A stretch of DNA of 64,000 bases. Origin: Lyophyllum atratum. Taxonomy: Eukaryota > Basidiomycota > Agaricomycetes > Agaricales > Lyophyllaceae. The stretch is taken from assembly GCA_014905825.1 (NCBI GenBank), contig JACGCN010000056.1, positions 124,001 to 188,000 on the forward strand, read 5' to 3'. This document shows positions 23,448 through 35,217 of this stretch, piece after piece. Numbering within the stretch: position 1 is the first letter of the stretch; each line of letters begins with the position of its first letter. Under the pieces are notes generated by a model. It worked only from the letters and a program-made list of their open reading frames with translations. It was not told the origin of the DNA and made no database searches. The position numbers and the translations under genes are program-made.

Positions 23448-24983
23448 GAAGTCCGTTTTTCGGTATGTTCTGTTCTTCCAAAGGAATTGTCATGGATAAT
23501 GTTGCCTAACATTTTTTTCGGATAGATTTTGGATGCATCCAACGCCCCTGAGTGACTTGACCCTCTAACCCTCAGCTGACGCGGCGTCTTGATCGTACTG
23601 TATGAATGGTCCGAGATATCCAGGCCATTCGTTCTCTCTCTATACAGGCTGTAATTTTAGTCATGACAACCATCGTGGATCCATTCTGTTCACTTCAGTG
23701 CCTTGTACTTCGTCTGGCAGGCCCGACAGGTCCAAACTCCAGGTCAGTCATCGACTAGGAGGAGGAACATTACCCACCTTTGCCACAGCGTGTCGGAGCA
23801 TGTCCGGCTGCATCGGCCCAGGTTCCTTCCTGAGGAACGGATTTGAGGGACCGAAAATTTCCCTTCATCACTAATAACGTCAGGGATTCGGGGACCCGCG
23901 TTCCAGGAAGGCGTTCTAGTACGACTAGTGGCGAGGTGTGAGCGACACTGCGAACGGCTCCCTTCCGTTGAACCATGATGTAGAGCACGTTGGGCTATGG
24001 CGAATAAAGAAGTAATTCTAGTGCCATTACAAGTAAGCAATGGGTATTCATTCAAGATCGGGAAGGTTCCCTGGTTTTAGTCTCGAGGACGAGTACAACG
24101 TATAGACCTCTCGGCTCTGTGTAGGACCAGATCAGGGCAAGCGGAGAATTATGTGAGCCGGTGGGCATGCACTTGCGAACCATTCTCCCTTTCGCATCAT
24201 GTGGAAGAACATCGCTTGAACCACCGCTTCTGTCAACCACATCGCTCCCGTCGCCCAGAAGTCAAGAACATGGTCATCGGGTAATCAAAGCCGAAAATAA
24301 GTACGTCTTGAGGTTAACCTGGTCGTGAGGATCAACCGACAAAATAGGTAGTGGCTCTGACACTGGGAGTTGTAAACTAGCGGTTCTTCTGGGCATACAA
24401 TCAGGCCGCATCCATCAAGTGGCCGATGTCATGACAAGGATAGGCAAAGAACAAGTAAAGATTGCGCTTTGTGACGCTAAAGTTTTTGGCAGGAACTGAG
24501 GAGCCATTCTGGCGGGATGCCTCAATGGTCAGGTGGGTTCGCCAGATTGATGATCGTGCAGACGGTGGAAGTTGGACCTACACAGAGTGGTATGTCAAGC
24601 CGCGGGAGCTGCGGGTTCCCTGATGACAGGCAGAAGCAGAGTCGCGCAAGAGCAGCACGCAAGGAGCTAGCGTTGTTCGACATGGTTAAACGGAGTACCC
24701 GACTGGCTGAAGGATAGCGAACAGGAAAAATCATGCATGAGGGCAGCCATCCAAGCTCAACTCCAGCAAGCCACATATCCATTGGTAATCTAAGGACCGT
24801 TTGAAGCGCTAGCTTCATGGGGGTCGAAGTGAGGTGAAGGTTGTAACTTGTAAGTCGGACTTCAGGGCTACCACGTCCCCAATATAGTAACCAACGCCTT
24901 TGGAACAAAATACTCGCAATCAAAGTGAAATATTTCGGCATCCGAGTTGCGTCACGGTCTTCACCGACTTCGACGCGTGCGGT
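23448..24983. other. intergenic with minus-strand membrane-protein debris
   Basis: Minus-strand readings near 24180-24260 (WLTEAVVQAMFFHMMRK) and 24750-24880 look amphipathic and may come from a dead gene, but they are in different frames with stops. I could not name a family. The last 100 bp hold the promoter of the TMEM242-like gene. Confidence 0.3.
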
Positions 24984-25841
24984 ATGTCTCCTCCTGCGGG
25001 AGAGCCTTCCAACGCGCCTTCGCCCTCGCCACAGAAAAGCTCGAGGAGGGTCGCATGGATACCCTTAGCCGCGGTGCGCAAAACCTATGAACCTGCCATG
25101 CTCTTGATTCTGACTCTGGCTCTTTCCTTGGTTAGTTTGCCGGAACGACCGTTGCGCTGGCTATACCTCTTGTCATGCTGGCGAGACGGAGACAAAATAT
25201 TCTACGGAAGTCGCTGAATGAATCGAGCGTCGCACCACCGCGACGTCATGGGACCACGTCGGGCGGACGCTTCGCTTCGAAGCCAGCTGCCGTCTTAGAG
25301 TCGTCCAAGTCCAAGTCAACTGCGTTACATGCTTCGCAGGGTGAATTGCTCTCTGAAGTGTCCAAAACAGACCTCGGAGGGGCACTATTTGCTGGCAAAG
25401 CATTTGCAATCGCTACAGGCATTGTAACAGTAGGGGGAGTGGCTTTAACACTGGGAGTGAAGACGGTGATGGGGGTCCGAGATGTGCGTGGTTATAGTCG
25501 AAAAATTGACGCGAAGTTTTTACTGACACCATTTATAGACGAAAGAGTTCGGAGAACGGATGCGCATGGCAGTCTGGAAAGCATTGCCCAGTTTGACCAC
25601 CCAAATACACCGGCCTCCTGAAGTCGATGACTTAGGCATCCCATACACCGATTCCTCGGAGCCCGATCCAACCTGGGATTGGGAAGAAGCAGAGAAGCGT
25701 TTGCAAGCTGCCTACGCTGACGGCGGCTTTCCTGCGTGGTTACAGACAGCGTTGAAGGAGACGGAGGCCGAGGTCAAATTGGAGAGAGCGAGACGCCAAA
25801 AGGAGTACGAACGAGCGAAAATAAGGGAATCGCTTTCGTGA
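24984..25841 (+). CDS. TMEM242-like small membrane protein, frame broken once
   Basis: Begins MSPPAGEPSNAPSPSP. A first hydrophobic helix (AMLLILTLALSL) breaks frame at 25131-25138: the sequence reads ...SLVSL in one frame, while the helix continues FAGTTVALAIPLVMLARRR one base back, at a TTT run. One base seems missing. The second helix region is GALFAGKAFAIATGIVTVGG...TLGVKTVMGV. An intron (25484-25538) then joins VRD to TKEFGERMRMAVWKALP. The protein ends with a charged coil (KETEAEVKLERARRQKEYERAK). Helix-pair layout and the F(A/T)GK...GVK...FGERMR core recall fungal proteins named transmembrane protein 242, which in animals helps assemble the ATP synthase c-ring and complex I. A shorter reading from MLARRRQ at 25175 avoids the break. 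Family assignment is moderate. Confidence 0.55.
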
Positions 25842-26892
25842 CCTGCCTGTGAGCTGGGTCGTTTTCCCTATGTGAGCTACGGGCGTTGGGGATGTAGTCC
25901 GATGAAGATTGACGCTGGATGATGCGCCCTTCGCGTCCCTCAGGTCGGAAGATGCAGCCGCACGGCCCTAGGGAAATCTTTCTCTAGTGGCTGACAGGGC
26001 GCAGCCCACTCCCCTTGGTCGCCGCAGCCTACTTCCTGACCCTTGAGCTACCCGCCCCAATGTTGCCGCACGCTCAAGGCTACCATAGAGGTGTCTGTAA
26101 GGCTCCAAGCCGTCTATCTTGAACCTCGGTACATACTCCACCTTGTACCTAAAATATATCTAATCATGTTGATGTGGAAATACAGACTGTCGATTCTCTA
26201 TTTTCCTGCCCATTCACTTCCTAACCCCGTCGAATGCTTATCCTTCTATCCGCCTGTTACGGGCCGGATTCTATTCTATTGTGCATCTCCGTCCTCCCTT
26301 CCTTGTCCTTGTCCCCCTTGCCCGGTCAGGAGTGCCTCAGCCGAGTACGCAATGCGCATGTCAGAACCGCCACCGATTTGCGAGGAACCTCGCGGTTTTC
26401 TCAATTTATTACCGGGAGTCCAAGGAATTGATACAAGAATAAACGTTCAATGGGCAGTCTGATCATTGATTGTTGATGACCCAATGTCAGGCTGCCTATG
26501 TAACCGACCCTTTTGAAAAATTGGAGGGTTCTTAGATCTTATCATTCTGACAATTCTTGAAAGTACCCCGAATCGGTGTAACTCCACCTATTCCCCACTG
26601 ACTTACCTTACGAGAAGAGTTCTCTCCGCTTAGAACATGTATGTCTTCTCCAGCCGTAGATGAAACCAGGCCTTGGAAGGAGGTTTTCTTCACAGGCTTA
26701 GAGTCTTCCACAGGGTTCATGGATCATCTTACCGCTTGAGCATCAGACGCGTAACTAGGCTATAGGCAGGTGTCAAACCGTGGGTCATGTTCAGGTCATG
26801 CTCGCAAGATCGCCGTCCAAAATGCAATCACGCGTACTGGTAGCGTATGTGACGTAAATGTGTGGTCTTTATTTATCCGTATCTCACCGCTG
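25842..26892. other. intergenic
   Basis: No gene recognised. A plus-strand ORF at 26043-26462 has no motif and probably lies in the 3' region of the TMEM242-like gene. A minus-strand ORF at 26532-26720 may be chance. Confidence 0.35.
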
Positions 26893-28385
26893 TTAATCTT
26901 GAGAAATCAATTTAGGGGTGTAACCGCTGGTGCGATCTCCAAAGCGGGTGGACGGCAATCTCACAGCGTGGTCCATGGTCGGGCGTTCGTACCGGTTATG
27001 GTGCCAACATTTCTCCACTAGTTCGCTCTAGATATGTTCGGGAACGGCGACAGCACGGCCCTCATCTCGTGGTTTGCTGGGTCGGATCCCTTTCAAGACT
27101 TGGCATAGAACAGTGGCGTCTGTCAGGACATTGTAGAATGGGTATTGACCTTCGTACAACGGGTCGCATGTTACCGATTTGTCAGGTTCCAGGTATGTCA
27201 GGTGCACTGACCTCAAAGCCTATGACACGGGCGAGGGAATAGACGTCGGTTTCTTCCGTCTTTTGGGGGACAGATTCGTCTTCGTCTTCGGAGAAGAAAA
27301 GCTCCGAAGCCATCCATCGGATGTCATCACCACAGTGGGACTCAGTCGCAATGCTCGCATCGGCACGCACGCTCAGGCCGAAGTCAGACAGGGGGACATA
27401 TTTATCCTCGTCAATTAGAATGTTTACCTATAAACAATGAAGCCATTGAAGCAAGTCTTTGGCAGTAGAACTCACCCCGCGCAGATCGCCATGAATGATC
27501 TTTCCAAGATGTAGAAGATGTAGATACTCCAGCCCCTCTGCGACTTCGAGGACCTAGGATATCCAGTGGAGGGAAGATCCGGCCATTATTGGTTAAACTG
27601 TGCTTACAAGCCAATCTATCTCAATATCTTGTTTTCTGTTCCTCGCGCGAAGATCCATCGCCGTCCCATTCTCCATCCATGGTGACACCATGCACAGATA
27701 TGAAGGAAATGTCGACGCGTCGTCCACGCCTATAAATGGAAGAACGTTGGGATGTTGGAGTGGGCGCCATGTGAGATCTTCACAACAGAATCTCTGACCG
27801 TAGTATTTGCGTCAGCGGCGCTATTCACACTGAAGGCGGGGGCGTGAAAAATAACCCGATTGATTCGATCTCGGTCTACGTTCCCGAGAAAGACGCACAG
27901 GCGTTTCAGAGCGACGTTTTGCCCGTGAGGGGTCGCGCGGAAGATGTCTGCAAATCCTCCACCTGAAAATGGCTCTGGGTCCGAAAGCACCACTCCTGTT
28001 TGGAGGAATATCGATGTGGGCAGCTTGTCGGATCTAGCCACGACGTTAGAGGTTGATCGACGAGCCTTGCGGTCGAAATCATAGCCGTGACGCTTGAAGG
28101 GCGCGCCCCTGTCAGACAGCTGGCGAGTGAGAGAGAAAAAAGGAGGGTAATCAGACTATTGCTGTTGTGAAGGCGAGGGAAGACTTTTACATCTTGTCCG
28201 GAATCAAGAAATGTTTGAACATTGCTGCCTCCAATCCCTTCGGCTGCTTTCGCGTCGTCGCGGATAAAACACGTAGTAGACTAGTATATTTCGCTTCGTC
28301 TTCTAGATTATCCCTTGCGACAGCGACACTAAATGCGGGATCGTCGTCGAGATTTACTATACTTCTTATATCATTCAGAACCTAG
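26893..28385 (-). pseudogene. Ser/Thr protein kinase with in-frame stop in subdomain XI
   Basis: Spliced minus-strand kinase of the TKL-like group common in mushrooms. An N-terminal helical part (about 28385-28187, DDDPAFSVAVARDNLEDEA) splices to RGAPFKRHGYDFDRK, then FSGGGFADIFRA (Gly loop) and GQNVALKRL (VAIK-type Lys). Later exons hold VLEVAEGLEYLH, the catalytic loop IHGDLRGVNILID (HGD where HRD is usual), DFGLSV, IRWMASELF (APE-like), EETDVYSLARVI and YPFYNVLTDATVLCQVLKG. The ORF stops with TAG at 27028-27030, after AVPEHI. Without a gap the frame goes on SELVEKCWHHNRYERPTM, the conserved end of the domain, up to a second stop at 26893. Either a nonsense mutation (TGG to TAG would fit) or a truncated kinase lacking subdomain XI. 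The 5' end is unresolved. Confidence 0.7.
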
Positions 28386-28869
28386 TCATATCAAGCACTG
28401 AGATTCAGTTTAACCAAGCGGTGCCAGTAGACGCACCAGATACAGAGATCTGTGTAAATAGATGGTTTCCATCAGGATACCTAGGGGAGACAAACGAGCC
28501 GGTCTCCAACTCTGGGCTGTCGGTCCCAGCGGCCGCTTCGAGGGCCCCTTCAAGAGCCTATCGAAAGTCATCATCAACCTTGTTCTATATAGGAATTAGA
28601 CGGATTTACTTCGCATGCAGTTGACTCTTGGACCTTGGAGGCTTTTGAAGAACAAAATTAGGTTCTAGTAGACTGGTTACCAAAACACGTTTCAGGTGCG
28701 ACTGTAGGCTGTGGGAGCTACCTGTCTGACGCTGAGATCCCGAGTCGAGGGATCTGGGAGATTATCAGAAGAAGAATAGTATGTAGCTCCTTCAAAATAC
28801 GAGAACCGAGGACGTGAGGGCCGAGAAGCGTCTGTCTGCGAATCTCGGGGCGCTTGGCCAAGAAGAACT

Positions 28870-29290
28870 TAGATTTCCCGGGGGTCGATCGTAATACCAT
28901 CGCTAGCATGGCCATGGTCGGAGAAGCCCCCGCTTGTCGCTGTCAATAGATTCAACAATGAAGACCATCGGCTTTGGATTATATGATGACAGCGGCTCAA
29001 TGAAAGACATTCGCAACCAGTTTTTGTCCACTTCCCCAAGGGAACTGAATCTGTCGTTCGCGAGGAGCTCGGGGCGAGCAGGGAGGCCAGGGATGAAGTG
29101 AGTGAGTTGACAGACCAAAACATGGGCTAGATCCTAACCATCCACAACACGACGCGACAGGTATAGCCTTGGAGACAATATTCCGTGTTCCACGCAATGT
29201 GCTGCAATACTTGAAAACGACCGAGAACTTTTCTCGCTCTTCGGGATGCGTGTACCATAGAAGTCCGTTGGGCTGGTCGTCCATTCGGTA
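28870..29290 (-). pseudogene. NACHT-like P-loop domain remnant
   Basis: Two frames contain pieces that line up with the middle of fungal NLR-type NACHT domains. One is GTRNIVSKAI (where family members have the RN..LFPTLA stretch). The other is VCQLTHFIPGLPARPELL, then LRMSFIEPLSSYNPKPMVFI followed by VESIDSDK (compare F.PL......V.V.DALDECD, the Walker B region). The Walker A lysine loop is not found, and stops and frame changes interrupt the rest. It sits between the kinase and the FHA remnant on the same strand. Recognition rests on pattern memory only. Confidence 0.32.
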
Positions 29291-29452
29291 ATTTGTCGGT
29301 GATAGCTTCCCGAGCTGCAGTGGACAGTTTCAGGTGGTAGTGAAGATCGGCGTCAAGCCCACGACCCGATAAGGAACAAGTCACAGTCGCTCAAAATCCA
29401 GAACATCGGCAGGGACAGGGCCTCCGACAAAAGTTGAACCGAATTCTCAATA

Positions 29453-29812
29453 AGTACCAGCGTTGAACGAATATCCCCAAAGGAAGAATGGGTACAAGAA
29501 GATCATCGGTTTTAAGTTCAGACGGCTCAGAGCCGCACTCTTCTTCACCAAGACGCTCCCCGTCACGAACGTCCCGTCTAAGCTACCCATGTCTCTGATG
29601 AATATCTAGATGGTGAGGACTGTGAGTACCAGCGCAACGCGATGAGGCCAAAGGAGTCTAGTTGAATTCACCTTCTTTCCAGCTGTCCAAACTTTTGGCG
29701 TCTGCTCATTGCGAGCCTGGAAAATGACTCGGAGACGAAGAAATGCGACCGTCTGTCGTTCGAGGGTTATGGCTTCCCCTTCGAGGAGCTCGAGGTGTCT
29801 TGATGGTAGACT
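29453..29812 (-). pseudogene. FHA domain remnant
   Basis: Minus-strand reading from about 29810: HLELLEGEAITLERQTVAFL, then ARNEQTPKVWTAGKK. A probable intron (about 29608-29665) leads to IFIRDMGSLDGTFVTGSVLV, and the reading stops soon after at about 29453. The order Arg-rich strand, (R/N)xxxxVW, IxDxxSxxGTFxxG is that of a phosphothreonine-binding FHA domain. The GR and SRxH positions are degraded (ERQ, ARNEQ), so binding is doubtful. No intact gene frame surrounds it. Confidence 0.45.
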
Positions 29813-31224
29813 TTAGTTCGAGTATAAGGAAAGGGTCCAGGGGAAACAAGGACTTTGATTGGCTTTAAGATGGAGACGATCAGATGTCGGAGGGGTGACA
29901 CTTCCGAATCTCGCGAGTCGCGCCTCCTTGAGGATAAGATTCTTGTGCATGATGGCAGATGATGGCCAGCGACCTCACGATACGGATGCTGCATGGTGGA
30001 TGGTGGCAACAGGCCGAGTATTGTGCATGACGTTTGGCGCTGCTGGAGGGGCGTGCTTAGAGGGCTGGACAAGGGATAATATTCTTGCGATACAGTCAGT
30101 GCTGAAGTGCCGTCGCCGCCCAAGAGAAGCTGTTCTTCAAGCGCCTTGTAAGTGCCTGATTCCCCAGTCCAAAACCATCGTAGTAGGTCCTAGTTTCGTT
30201 GCTCCTCAAAATGAAGACTTTTTTAAGACGGCAGTTGGGCCAGAGTTGAACGTTGAGTGTTGAAAATGCTGAAGGTCTAATAAGACTGCAATAAACAGAG
30301 GCAAGGAGTGCAACTCGGTCATAAAAATAAAAATAACGTAAGTCTTCCGTTTATTTTTCAGCTAATACACTTAGCTACTACACTTAGCTAACTTGCTTGC
30401 ATCATCTTGCCTATCATCTCCAACTTCCTCAACACAACGTTCCAAGGCCCACTTACACCTGCTGACCTTGACAAATATGCGTTCGACTTCTCCAAGGTAT
30501 GCAAAACGAAGATTAGTTAGACAGGCTGTCGATGAACACCGGGTTGACAGTCCACCGCTACATACATGCTGCGGTTTTACATATTAGGAGAGACGTTTCG
30601 CAATCTAGAGCGCTACAGTCTTATCGCCGCACCCAGCAGAAAGCAACAGGCTCGTCGAAGCTTCCCGGGTTTTTCGGCATTTAGGCCCTAGGCCCTAGGG
30701 TGGTTGGTCGGCAAGTGCCGCAAAGCCTTTGCTGATTACTATTCTTACATCAAGGTCTTGATGAATCAGATCATGTCCCGACACGAGGCCTGTGAATGCA
30801 TATGTCATTCACTTCGCCAACGAGGCCAAGGAACTCGTGGTTGAGGAGATCTCATATAACATATTGATTCGTTGTCAGCCCATGACCACGATACCGACAG
30901 ATCAGTAAGCCGCCTTGCTTCATAGTTTCTACCGTGTGGTCAATCCTATTCGTTGTCAAGCTCAGGCCAGCCCTTAGCTTGCTCTTATTCATTGCTATGC
31001 TGACAGCGCACCCTGCAGCCGCTTTACTCACACCTAAGGGTTGTCAAACGTGGGTTTCACGGATTAATTGACGAACGGATTCGGTCGCCACAATGATGAT
31101 CGAAGCATGGTGTGTTTAGCCTATATCACGGGTTTGTGCCTTAGCATCGCGTCTGGTGTGTATATATATACACTCCTCGTTCCTCGTTGGCCGATCGCCT
31201 TCGCTCAAGTGGACGCTGATGATA
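29813..31224. other. gene debris and intergenic
   Basis: Plus-strand pieces between 30400 and 30910 look like parts of one dead gene in shifting frames: ISNFLNTTFQGPLTPADLDK near 30415-30470, FRNLERYSLIAAPSRKQQ near 30600-30650, and VIHFANEAKELVVEEISYN near 30800-30860. Stops separate them and I do not recognise the family. An ORF at 29859-30263 is antisense to the FHA debris. Downstream of 30910 nothing is seen until the DUF6533 gene. Confidence 0.35.
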
Positions 31225-32935
31225 TGACGGCTCCCCCACCATTGTCTCCAGCGGCCAAGGCGGCATTGGCAGCCTCGGCGTTCCATCTCTCCATCAGCAA
31301 ATACTATGCCCTCGCCGCCACAGGTGAGCTACTATCCTATCTTTGGGACTCGACGCTGAAGGATTCAAATAAATCGGCTTATAGTGATGCTTGTATACGA
31401 CACAATCTTGACGTTCGACCGCGAGGTGGAGGCTATTTGGAAATCAAAATGGACGGGGGTTAAAATGCTATTCTTTTTCAATCGGTGAGTACCTCACACC
31501 CAGAACCCAATTATAAATTTACTAAACGTTATCACCAGGTATGCCAATATCGTCGCGTACCTCGCTGCGTTGATCGGTGAGTTTGAGCTCGAATACATCA
31601 CTTCGTTTCTGACGTACAATTTCTGCTGCGTTAGCCGTGAATTCAACCTGGCCTGCAAATGTGAGTAAAGGTTATGCTGCATCGCCTCACCCGCTGACAA
31701 GATTGTCAGGTGTGAGCTATATCAGAATAATTGTGAGAAGTCGTTATTGAATTATCCCCCTAGCTGCCGAAGCTATGTGTATTTCCCTGGAATTTTCAAT
31801 ATGGTGCAACAAGTGGTTATCGGATGTATGTCTACCGTTTCGCTTGATCTTATGGTATTTTATGCTTATCTTTTCTGTTCTGACAGCCATTCTCATTCTG
31901 TTCACATGGGCACTTTGTAACCGCAGCAAAGTTGCCGTCTCGATCGCCGGGGTCACCCTCATTGTTCAGCTTGTGGTGACCGGATGGTCCCTCGGCGCTG
32001 TGACCTCTATTCCTTTGCCTCGTGGTTTCGTTGGTTGTAAGTCGCTTGCCTCGCATTGTAGAATTTCAGAAATCGGCTGACACTATGCTGGACAACCTAG
32101 GCGTCTATGCAGGCAAGAGGGGGACTGGAATCAGTTCGTTTCCCCTGTATCGTTATGCATTGGTTAGAGGCTGAATAGACATGGAACAGGGATCCAGACG
32201 GCTTGGTTCATGCAGCTGCTTTTCATTACCGTCGTGTTTGGGTTGATGATTTGGAGGGCTGCGAAGCTACACAGGGCAGAGGTTCAGGCACCTCTCATCC
32301 TCGTTATGACTCGCGACGGTCTGAAGTATTTCGGGTGTGTTGTACCTTTCCCTACCTTTGTCTGCGTACTGATGATTCGGCGAAGGGTGATATTCGGTGT
32401 GAACTTCCTCAACGTCATGAATTTCACTGTAAGCAGGGTTGTTGGTCCTCTGCTATAATCGTTCTGACATTGCTCATTGCTATAGCTCGTGAAGGTGAAT
32501 TTGCTTTCTTCATACAGCCGGCATAATTCTAAACCAATGTTCTAGGACCCTAGCCTAAAGTCAATACATGCCACTTTCAGCGCTCTGTACGTCTCGACAA
32601 CCTTTGCATCTTACCCTAGCCTGACTACCTCCTTTCCCCACATAGCCTTACCGTAATGTGAGTCCCCATCGCTCCCCGTCGCTACCCAACCCCTCATCCC
32701 TCTCGCCATCAGAATGATCAACCGCCTAATCCTGAGCGTCCGCGAGGAGGTCGCACGCCCCATGTTCCGAGACATGTCCGAAAGCGACGTCAGGCCTAGC
32801 ACAAGCTGGATAGACTCATCCCTGTACTATTCAGTGGCCGAAACAGGCTCGTTTGGGCCTAGAACGCCGATGAGGCCTCAGGCTAGGACCTCGAGGCATA
32901 ATACCGCTAATGCATATGAGATGCCTCGGCGGTAG
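31225..32935 (+). CDS. DUF6533 domain multi-pass membrane protein
   Basis: Start MTAPPPLSPAAKAALAAS. After a first intron comes the DUF6533 core VMLVYDTILTFDREVEAIWK, then WTGVKMLFFFNR spliced to YANIVAYLAALI and AVNSTWPAN. Small exons follow (CELYQNN, CRSYVYFPWNF), then AILILFTWALCNRSKVAVSI and a Gly/Val-rich helix (TLIVQLVVTGWSL). Later exons carry FMQLLFITVVFGLMIWRAAK, MTRDGLKYFG, VIFGVNFLNVMNFT and the tail with ALMINRLILSVREE, ending EMPRR at 32935. About nine introns. All conserved elements, including the final RLILSVRE-like motif, are present, so it looks functional. Function unknown for the family. Confidence 0.82.
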
Positions 32936-33330
32936 GTAAATTCAAACCCAGGATTGTAGTATTTGTACCTAGATTACTCGTAGACCGGAGGGTGGAGGGT
33001 CGTGGTTTGGGACTGTACCTGGTATATGTATTAGGCTTTAGTTGCACTCGACTGCCAGTATCGTGGATGGATACTGGTCTATTTATCAGACGTACCGTGA
33101 TTCGAGATTGGAGGTTTCACTACCTTGATAACGTTGGCTAGGTCCTATTCAAAGCAGTGCTCTGCAGTGCGCCGGGATATAATTGTCATTTAAGAACAAA
33201 TACAAGTGGTCGAGGCAGGATCTGCTACTTAACGCTGATGCCATGCACGCGTTTCGTATCTGATGTACATCTCCGGCTGACCTCATCCCAACCCATCCCC
33301 GATCCGCAAACTATACATTATCCCACTTGT
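32936..33330. other. convergent intergenic spacer
   Basis: 395 bp between converging stops. No gene seen. Confidence 0.4.
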
Positions 33331-34416
33331 TCAATTAGCCACCGGAGGGTCAGGCAAGGGGAATACAGCCCCTGCCTGATAGGCCTGGAACACCTCCGGC
33401 CTGGCGAAGTAACTCCAGCTCGATACGCCACCCCCAGGGCTTATCCTCGATGTCGGCGCATCCTTGTAGGCCGGCAACGTCTTATCAATGACATCGCGCA
33501 CGACAGGGTTCAGGCCCATCCACCCCGCTGCGACCTTCGACCCGCTCGCGACGAACAACAGTGTCGTATTCGTGGCAGGCGTAGCCATGAACGGGAGCAA
33601 CGGCGACGTGCGCGTCCAGTACACTTGTGTCGAGGGGATGGAGTCTGCGGGGCTCGAGAGCTCCGCGGCCGGGAAGGTGAATGTGAAGGATTCGATGGCG
33701 CTGTATTTTGCCTGTGTCGGCCCGGAATAGGGGTACATGGGCGATTGGGGGTCGGCGGTTGGGTTGAGGGGGTTGGGGTAGGCGAGGGGGATGGAGAGCT
33801 GGAACGTGTAGGTACCGCCGGGCTGGACACGGGCTTGATAGGTGTTCGCGGGGGGGAAGTTCTGGTAGACCGGGTTGTTGGCAACGTGGACGACTGTGCG
33901 GCGTGTAAGTATGGATGGAACTTTCGCCGGGAAGAGTGAGGGTGACTCACCGGTGACATTGTTGCCGCTGTAGGGGTTGTGCCAGACGTGCAGAACTTGG
34001 TCTGTGACGGGATCTAGGTAGAGCTGCAGCTCCCGTGCCAGTAGATCGTAGCTGCCGTCGGGGAGCTTTTTAGCGCGGGCAATGTTCATTCCACGGACAT
34101 TGAAGATGACTGCGGGTACATCGCCCGGCTTGTATGATCTATAGAACGATCAGCCCTCAGTACGACGTCAAGTAAGATGTCCAAGGACTCACAGCACTTG
34201 GCCCTGCCACTCCACGACAGTGCTCTGCCCCTCATCGGTACTCGCCCTCACCCGAATGAGATCTTCCGCATCCAACGTCCGTGTCGGTGGGATGCTTGGT
34301 GGAAGAATAGCGCCGCCCAAGTCCAAGTGCGAGCATCCTGCTGCTTCGATGCTCATAGTACTTGAGAGAATCAGCACGGAAAACAGGCGAGCCGCCTTGA
34401 TGAACATCCGGGTCAT
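33331..34416 (-). CDS. secreted DUF1838-family protein
   Basis: Exons 34416-34193, 34138-33951 and 33893-33331 give 324 residues. The second intron is a multiple of three and is open in frame, so a naive ORF would wrongly include it; splicing gives VTVVHVANNPVYQ. The N-terminus (MTRMFIKAARLFSVLILSS...) is a plausible signal peptide; a second Met at 34407 would do as well. The body shows STVVEWQGQVLSYKPGDVP, VRGMNIARAKKLPDGSYDLL, LYLDPVTDQVLHVWHNPYSG and FTFTFPAAEL, then near the C-terminus SYFARPEVFQAYQAG. These are the recurring pieces of the DUF1838 family, found in bacteria and fungi, whose function is unknown. Three antisense ORFs here are shadows of its GC-rich codons. Confidence 0.83.
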
Positions 34417-35217
34417 TCTTGGCAGCGACGGGGATATTCGGCAAGTTCTCGATGATTTTGGGACGGAGTCATGCTTGACTTATAGAATGGATTTCGTCAG
34501 AGAGATGATTCTAGCATGATCCCATCAAATGTTGAACTTCGCCTTGGTAGGCCTTGGTTGACAGATGCGGTCTCGGGCCTGGCCTGACCGTGGCGGGTTA
34601 TCTCTGCTTATCTCAAAATTAAACACGCTATGGATCGGTATGCGTGCTTACCTTACCCCGCGAATTTGGAGGAATTGTTATGTCGTACTTATCATATGGC
34701 CTGGTGGTTTGGGTTTACCCCTGTATAACCGGGAACTGCCAAACTTACAAAATCTTTACGGGTCTGCGTTTCTGGGACAACGGTGTCCCACGTCACACTA
34801 CCCCTCTTTCGTCAATTGTCCGTAGATGCTTACCCCTCGTCGAGTCGGCGCCTCGGCGGTCGATCGTGTACCTTGCAGGATCCGAAGATGTTTCAAGACA
34901 AGCATGTGTTGCTCTCTGTTTCTTCTTGTCTTCTTAGCACATGCTGATAATTTGTTGCACGAATTTCACTCGTCCGGCGCGGCGACCTCACAACATAACG
35001 CAGTTTAGTATTTCACCTTAAAACCATGCTCGATGGTGCACCCTCCGATGTGCGGAAAGCAGAGCGATAGATTCATCCATCAAAAGGGTATTGTGAGAGC
35101 ATAGCGCATGTAGTAGATTCATGGTGGACGTATCAAAGCGTAGGCATGCAGCATAATGTCTTATTTTGGTGGACGAGACTCAGTACCCCGATGTGTGCGA
35201 CAAGACGCCCGACAAGA
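34417..35217. other. intergenic
   Basis: Promoter side of the DUF1838 gene and 3' side of eL14. Only motif-less ORFs (34565-34937 +). Confidence 0.4.

Noticed and set aside
33157..33959. 260-codon plus-strand ORF and a 149-codon second-frame ORF over the DUF1838 gene
   Set aside because: Both are shadows of the GC-biased codons of the real minus-strand gene, with low-complexity Pro/Thr/Ser/Arg content and no domain.
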